Shown: in pieces, positions 1 to 5,074 of the stretch | Layout: the number at the start of each line of letters is the position of its first letter | How positions within the stretch are numbered: position 1 is the stretch's first letter | DNA from: an uncultured Prevotella sp. | GTDB taxonomy: Bacteria > Bacteroidota > Bacteroidia > Bacteroidales > Bacteroidaceae | Direction: 5' to 3' | NCBI GenBank assembly: GCA_937901345.1 | Contig: CALCHM010000031.1 | Span: forward strand, 1-5,074 | Length of the DNA: 5,074 bases | The notes under the pieces: generated by a model | What the model was told of the DNA's origin: nothing | Database searches by the model: none | What the model saw: only the letters and a program-made list of their open reading frames with translations | Made by a program: the position numbers and the translations under genes

Positions 1-1421
<1,421 letters not shown>

Positions 1422-1456
1422 ATTATAATATGTATAATTATATGTTGGGTTAAGCA

Positions 1457-1510
1457 GCTTCACAGGGAAAGGATAGGAAGCTATACTTCCATCCTATTCC
1501 CATGTGGAGC
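1457..1510 (-). promoter_or_regulatory. Long imperfect hairpin in the rpoB-rpoC spacer
   Basis: On the transcribed strand the spacer folds into one arm (1510-1486) and its partner (1480-1457) around the five-base loop TATAG (1485-1481). By hand, about 22 pairs form in blocks: GGAAG/CTTCC next to the loop, then AGGAT/ATCCT, GGGAA/TTCCC, CACA or CCACA against TGTG(G), and an outer GCT/AGC, separated by single-base bulges and one mismatch. It starts 8 bases after the rpoB stop codon. No U-run follows the 3' arm, so it does not look like an intrinsic terminator; rpoC begins 36 bases further on. A role as an RNA-processing or mRNA-stability element, or a partial attenuator between the two subunit genes, is inference. 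The pairing itself is directly visible. Confidence 0.7.
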
Positions 1511-1517
1511 GTTCTAA

Positions 1518-4500
1518 CTAATCGAGCGTAACGTTCAAGCCCAAACCACGGAGTTCGTGGAGGAGGACATTGAGAGACTCGGGAATACCCGGTGTGGGGA
1601 GAGGATCACCCTTAACGATTGCTTCGTAAGCCTTTGCACGACCAGTAACGTCGTCGGACTTAATGGTGAGGATTTCTTGAAGCACATGAGAAGCACCGAA
1701 GGCTTCAATTGCCCAAACTTCCATTTCCCCAAAACGCTGACCACCGAATTGAGCCTTACCACCGAGGGGTTGCTGTGTGATGAGCGAGTACGGACCAATA
1801 GAACGAGCGTGCATCTTATCTTCTACCATGTGACCAAGTTTCAACATGTAAGTAACACCTACTGTTGCCTTCTGGTCGAAGGGATCACCTGTTGCACCAT
1901 CGTAAAGCTGAGTTGAACAGTAGCGGGGAAGACCTGCCTTATCTGTCCATTCGCAAAGGTCAGAGAGTTTTGCACCGTCAAAGATGGGAGTAGCAAACTT
2001 AACACCCAACTTCTTACCAGCAGCACCTAATACTGCTTCAAACACCTGACCAAGGTTCATACGAGAAGGCACACCAAGGGGATTGAGCACGATATCTACG
2101 GGAGTACCATCTTCAAGGAATGGCATATCTTCCTGACGAACAATCTTAGATACAATACCCTTGTTACCGTGGCGACCTGCCATCTTATCACCTACACCGA
2201 TCTTACGTTTCTTAGCGATATAAACCTTTGCAAGTTGAAGGATACCAGAGGGTAGTTCGTCACCGATAGTGATTGCAAACTTTTCGCGCTTGAGTTTCGC
2301 ATCAAACTCATTGTACTTCTTCAAGTAGTTGATTACGAGTTGACGGATGAGGCGGTTTGTACGTTCATCTTCAGTCCAATTGCTAAGTTGAACAGAAGTA
2401 TAGTCCAAAGAGATAAGGAGTGACTTGCCAAACTTAGCACCTTCAGCGATAACTTCTGCACCGATGTTATCCTTCACGCCAAGACTTGTGTAATTCTTAG
2501 TCAACTTCAAGAGTTTTTCTACCATCACCATCTTGAGTTCTTCAGTGTCCTGCTTGAACTTTTCGTCAATCTGAGTGAGGGTAACTTTATCTTGATTCTT
2601 AGAAGCACGACTCTTCTGAGCACGTGAATAGAGACGCTTGTTGATAACGATACCAGAGAGAGAGGGATTAGCCTTCAATGATGCATCCTTAACATCACCA
2701 GCCTTATCACCAAAGATTGCACGGAGCAACTTTTCTTCTGGAGTAGGATCGCTTTCACCCTTAGGTGTAATCTTACCAATCATGATGTCACCAGGAGTGA
2801 TACGTGCACCGATACGAACGATACCATTTTCATCAAGATCCTTAGTTGCATCTTCACCTACGTTGGGGATGTCATTAGTAAGCGTTTCTTCACCACGTTT
2901 TGTTTCACGAACTTCAAGTGAATATTCGTCAACGTGAACTGAAGTAAGGAGGTCTTCACGAACAACGCGTTCGTTAAGCACAATAGCATCTTCATAGTTA
3001 TAACCCTTCCAAGGCATGTATGCTACAAGGAGGTTACGACCGAGAGCCAATTCACCATCTTCAGTAGCATAACCTTCGGTAAGAATCTGACCTGTTTCGA
3101 CACGCTGTCCCTTTTCACAAATAGGACGGAGGTCAATTGTCATATTCTGGTTCGTACGACGGAACTTGGGAATGATATACTCCTTAACGTTAGACTCGAA
3201 TGAAACAAATTCTTCATCTTCAGTGCGATCATAAGCAACGATGATACGTTCTGCATCAACATATTCAATCACACCAGGTCCTTCGGCAGTAATCATTGTG
3301 CGTGAGTTTTCACACACTTGGCGTTCGATACCAGTACCAACGATAGGCGCTTCTGAACGAATGAGAGGAACAGCCTGACGCATCATGTTAGATCCCATCA
3401 ATGCACGGTGAGCGTCATCGTGTTCCAAGAAGGGAATGAGTGAAGCCGCAATTGAAGCAATCTGCTGAGGTGCAACGTCCATGAGTTCAACATTCTCTGG
3501 AGTTACAACGGGATAGTCAGCATCCTGACGACACTTAACCTTAGGTAAGATAAAACCACCTTCATCATTCAAGGGTGCATTACCCTGACCGATGATTTTG
3601 CCTTCTTCTTCTTCTGCACTAAGATAAACGACACCATTATTGTCAAGATTCACCTTTGCACCTTCTACCTTACGATAGGGAGTTTCAATGAAACCAAGTT
3701 CGTTAATCTTTGCATATACGCAGAGTGAAGAAATCAAACCAATGTTTGGACCTTCAGGAGATTCAATAGGACAAAGACGACCATAGTGTGTGTAGTGTAC
3801 GTCTCGCACTTCGAAACCTGCACGTTCACGAGAAAGACCACCAGGACCAAGAGCAGAAAGACGACGCTTGTGAGTTACTTCAGCAAGCGGATTGGTTTGG
3901 TCCATGAACTGTGAAAGTGCGTTTGTACCGAAGAATGAATTGATAACACTTGAAATAGTCTTCGCGTTAATCAAATCCATGGGAGTGAACACTTCATTAT
4001 CACGAACGTTCATTCGTTCACGGATGGTACGACTCATACGTGCCAATCCAATAGCGAACTGATTTGAAAGTTGTTCTCCAACTGTACGCACACGACGATT
4101 GCTCAAGTGGTCGATATCATCAACATCTGCCTTAGAGTTAATCAACTCAACGAGGTACTTGATGATTTCGATAATATCTTCCTTAGTCAATACGCGAACG
4201 TCCATATCGGTAGAAAGATTCAACTTTCGATTGATGCGATAACGTCCTACTTCACCAAGGTCATAGCGCTTATCTGAGAAGAAAAGGTTGTTAATAACTT
4301 CCTTTGCACTTGCATCATCAGCAGGATCTGCATTACGCAATTGACGATAGATATAAAGTACAGCTTCCTTTTCAGAGTTAGAAGAGTCCTTCTGCAGCGT
4401 ATTGAAGATAATTGAGAAATCAGTTGAAACGCCTTCTTCCTTGTGCACGAGGATTGTAGAAACTCCAGCATCAAGGATGTCATCCATATTGTCTTCTGTG

Positions 4501-4553
4501 ATAACTGTTTCACGTGGTGTACCAGACAACAGGTCACGTCCCTTTATTTTCAT
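1518..4553 (-). CDS. rpoB: DNA-directed RNA polymerase subunit beta, 5'-truncated and fused to foreign sequence
   Basis: RpoB is the second-largest catalytic subunit of RNA polymerase and the rifampicin target. The open frame has 1,011 codons, but genuine RpoB homology runs only from about residue 15 (ETVITEDNMDD, position 4511) to the stop at 1518. Bacteroidales RpoB is about 1,270 residues, so roughly the first 270 (start of protrusion and lobe) are missing. The rest is intact: the rifampicin region around LSQFMDQ (213-219) and THKRR (227-231) with sensitive-type Gln215, Asp218, His228 and Ser233; the active-site-proximal MPWKGYNYEDA (513-523); GDKMAGRHGNKG (788-799) with Lys790 and Lys798; KMHARS (913-918) with His915; and the C-terminal clamp segment ending GLNVTLD. 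The ATG at 4553 is not the native start: its first ~14 codons look like MreB. The usual upstream rplL is absent. Gene identity is certain; the 5' end is judged a chimeric join. Confidence 0.95.
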   Translation of the reverse strand: MKIKGRDLLSGTPRETVITEDNMDDILDAGVSTILVHKEEGVSTDFSIIFNTLQKDSSNSEKEAVLYIYRQLRNADPADDASAKEVINNLFFSDKRYDLGEVGRYRINRKLNLSTDMDVRVLTKEDIIEIIKYLVELINSKADVDDIDHLSNRRVRTVGEQLSNQFAIGLARMSRTIRERMNVRDNEVFTPMDLINAKTISSVINSFFGTNALSQFMDQTNPLAEVTHKRRLSALGPGGLSRERAGFEVRDVHYTHYGRLCPIESPEGPNIGLISSLCVYAKINELGFIETPYRKVEGAKVNLDNNGVVYLSAEEEEGKIIGQGNAPLNDEGGFILPKVKCRQDADYPVVTPENVELMDVAPQQIASIAASLIPFLEHDDAHRALMGSNMMRQAVPLIRSEAPIVGTGIERQVCENSRTMITAEGPGVIEYVDAERIIVAYDRTEDEEFVSFESNVKEYIIPKFRRTNQNMTIDLRPICEKGQRVETGQILTEGYATEDGELALGRNLLVAYMPWKGYNYEDAIVLNERVVREDLLTSVHVDEYSLEVRETKRGEETLTNDIPNVGEDATKDLDENGIVRIGARITPGDIMIGKITPKGESDPTPEEKLLRAIFGDKAGDVKDASLKANPSLSGIVINKRLYSRAQKSRASKNQDKVTLTQIDEKFKQDTEELKMVMVEKLLKLTKNYTSLGVKDNIGAEVIAEGAKFGKSLLISLDYTSVQLSNWTEDERTNRLIRQLVINYLKKYNEFDAKLKREKFAITIGDELPSGILQLAKVYIAKKRKIGVGDKMAGRHGNKGIVSKIVRQEDMPFLEDGTPVDIVLNPLGVPSRMNLGQVFEAVLGAAGKKLGVKFATPIFDGAKLSDLCEWTDKAGLPRYCSTQLYDGATGDPFDQKATVGVTYMLKLGHMVEDKMHARSIGPYSLITQQPLGGKAQFGGQRFGEMEVWAIEAFGASHVLQEILTIKSDDVTGRAKAYEAIVKGDPLPTPGIPESLNVLLHELRGLGLNVTLD

Positions 4554-4583
4554 TGTCAGTTCATTTGTTTTATCTTTTGGATA
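4512..4583 (-). pseudogene. Short MreB-like sliver (about 24 codons) at the broken 5' end of rpoB
   Basis: In the same frame as the rpoB open frame, the codons just before and after the ATG at 4553 read YPKDKTNELTMKIKGRDL, continuing LSGTPR. This resembles the conserved stretch of the rod-shape actin homologue MreB, where Tyr-Pro or a similar pair is followed by an acidic/polar linker, then (M/I)(E/K)(I/V)(R/K)GRDLL(S/T)G-x-P(K/R). It does not resemble any part of RpoB known to me, and RpoB homology begins right after it with Glu-Thr-Val-Ile. The first 16 bases on the coding strand (4583-4568) are shared with the RelA-like fragment in another frame. The match is short and from memory, so the family call is moderate. 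That this stretch is not RpoB is the firmer conclusion. Confidence 0.5.
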
Positions 4584-4852
4584 CCGAGTCTGTGCGCCAA
4601 TGGTGCATAGACGTGCATTGTTTCAAGAGCAATTTCGCGCTGACGTCCCTCTTTTTTTGCAGAGAGAGTGCGCATATTATGAAGTCTGTCGGCAAGTTTA
4701 ATGATGATAACACGGATATCCCTTGACATTGCAATGAGCATTTTTCGGATATTTTCCGCCTGCTGTTCTTCCTTTGTGGGGAGCTGAATACGGACATTTT
4801 CCCCGTCATCATTCTTTGTCTGAATCTGAACTCTTCCTATTTTTGTTACGCC
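4568..4852 (-). pseudogene. Internal fragment of a RelA/SpoT-type (p)ppGpp synthetase/hydrolase
   Basis: About 95 codons read from GVTKIGRVQIQT through LPTKEEQQAENIRKMLIAMS, DIRVIIIKLADRLHNMRTL and REIALETMHVYAPLAHRLGI to QKIK. This is the central part of the N-terminal HD hydrolase domain of bifunctional Rel enzymes, including the conserved KLADRLHNMRT segment that contributes active-site residues. Both ends are broken. Upstream, Leu-Val-Asp expected before GVTK is replaced by Ala-Trp-Lys and a stop two codons earlier; downstream, Trp-Glu-Leu-Glu expected after KIK is replaced by Gln-Met-Asn and a stop at 4558-4556. The HD motif, synthetase, TGS and ACT domains are all absent, so no active enzyme is encoded. 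The wording is that of Clostridia Rel proteins and not of the Bacteroidota SpoT/Rel I would expect here; this comparison is from memory. It is best seen as a stray piece of another genome. Confidence 0.88.
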
Positions 4853-4953
4853 TTTCCAAGCTTAGCGACTAAGCTCGCGGTGTTCTCCAAATAAACCGCT
4901 TTGGATTGCCAAATTAAGTATTAGAGAATAAACAGATTAAATGATAGCAACTT
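4853..4953. other. A/T-rich spacer between the RelA-like fragment and the plus-strand gene
   Basis: No gene is supported here. The left edge is a probable join, since RelA homology ends at 4852. The spacer contains a perfect short palindrome (4859-4875) and two overlapping alternatives that use TTTGG at 4900-4904, which can pair with CCAAA at 4887-4891 or at 4909-4913. It should hold the promoter and leader of the gene starting at 4954. TTTG at 4900-4903 could serve as a Bacteroidota -33 element, but no good TAnnTTTG -7 box follows at the right spacing, so no promoter is called. There is no Shine-Dalgarno box before the ATG. Confidence 0.5.
4859..4875. repeat. Perfect 7-bp inverted repeat with a 3-base loop next to the join
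   Basis: AGCTTAG (4859-4865) and CTAAGCT (4869-4875) are exact reverse complements around the loop CGA. The left arm overlaps a HindIII-type hexamer AAGCTT (4858-4863), only six bases from where RelA homology ends. There is no T-run on either side, so it is not a convincing terminator. It could be a native leader hairpin of the plus-strand gene, a trace of how the two DNAs were joined, or chance; the sequence alone does not separate these. Confidence 0.55.
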
Positions 4954-5074
4954 ATGGAAAACTTTAAGCCTACCGAATATATGCTGCTCTGCGTGGCCTC
5001 GGGTCACGAGTTTGCCGATGAGGGGTGGACGCTTGCCGATCGCGAGTGCACCTGCCCGTCGCTCGTGCGCGCCT
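4954..5074 (+). CDS. Threonine synthase-like PLP enzyme, probably cysteate synthase type (first 40 codons, runs off the right edge)
   Basis: The frame opens at ATG 4954 directly after an in-frame TAG at 4945-4947, so this is the first possible ATG, and it stays open to the window end. The peptide begins MENFKPTEYMLLCVASGHEF and continues with ADEGWTLADRECTCPSLVRA. This resembles the N-terminus of Bacteroidota proteins of the threonine synthase fold annotated as cysteate synthase (FxPTxYxL, a small G-x-E/x-F step, GW-x-L-x-D, then PSLxRA). Cysteate synthase makes L-cysteate from O-phosphoserine and sulfite with pyridoxal phosphate; in Bacteroidota it is linked to sulfonolipid synthesis. The PLP lysine and phosphate-binding loop lie beyond the window, so ordinary threonine synthase cannot be excluded. 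Base use is strikingly G+C-rich (64 of 94 bases in 4981-5074) compared with rpoB, suggesting either a different source or a native high-G+C gene beside a highly expressed operon. Confidence 0.6.
   Translation, partial: MENFKPTEYMLLCVASGHEFADEGWTLADRECTCPSLVRA

Noticed and set aside
1457..1510. Intrinsic terminator between rpoB and rpoC
   Set aside because: The hairpin has no U-run after it in the transcript direction, and a full stop between these co-expressed subunits would be harmful.
3852..3912. Rifampicin-resistance change in the rpoB drug-binding region
   Set aside because: Gln215, Asp218, His228 and Ser233 (positions equivalent to E. coli 513, 516, 526 and 531) are all the sensitive-type residues.
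4512..4860. A natural RelA-RpoB fusion linking the stringent response to RNA polymerase
   Set aside because: The RelA-like and RpoB readings are in different frames, separated by stops at 4558-4556, and both are truncated, so no fusion protein can be made.
4846..4920. A 24-codon open stretch on the minus strand ending KAVYLENTASLVAKLGKA then stop, overlapping the RelA-like fragment's edge
   Set aside because: It is preceded directly by a stop, contains no ATG, and spans the probable join. It could be the tail of a broken gene, but nothing supports that.
4900..4930. Possible Bacteroidota promoter (TTTG at 4900-4903) before the plus-strand gene
   Set aside because: No acceptable TAnnTTTG -7 box follows at the usual spacing; TATTAGAG at 4919 lacks the TTTG half and is too close.

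Overview
The window carries the RNA polymerase beta/beta' locus of a bacterium of the phylum Bacteroidota, most likely order Bacteroidales. RpoB and RpoC both match the Bacteroidales form of these subunits, as recalled from family knowledge and not from a search. The genes also lack purine-rich Shine-Dalgarno boxes, and rpoC starts behind an A/T-rich leader, as is usual in that phylum. The two genes occupy almost 90% of the window and read on the minus strand.

Layout from left to right: (1) positions 1-1421, the first 473 codons of rpoC, leaving the window one residue before the expected catalytic NADFDGD motif; (2) positions 1422-1517, a short rpoB-rpoC spacer holding a long imperfect hairpin (1457-1510); (3) positions 1518-4511, the C-terminal ~997 codons of rpoB, intact from the lobe region to the stop codon; (4) positions 4512-4852, where rpoB homology stops abruptly and is replaced by about 24 codons resembling the actin homologue MreB, then about 95 codons of the hydrolase domain of a RelA/SpoT (p)ppGpp enzyme of Clostridia type; (5) positions 4853-4953, an A/T-rich spacer with small hairpins; (6) positions 4954-5074, on the plus strand, the first 40 codons of a threonine synthase-like/cysteate synthase-like PLP enzyme, far richer in G+C than the rest.

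RpoB and RpoC are the two large catalytic subunits of RNA polymerase and are normally co-transcribed behind rplK-rplA-rplJ-rplL. Here rplL and the first ~270 codons of rpoB are missing. In their place are slivers of two unrelated genes joined through a 16-base stretch that fits both reading frames. Because rpoB is essential and the foreign slivers look taxonomically different, I read the right-hand ~560 bases as a chimeric join (assembly, amplification or cloning artefact) and not as a new biological system. A real rearrangement with an intact rpoB elsewhere is possible but less likely. The most plausible native feature of interest is the hairpin between rpoB and rpoC.
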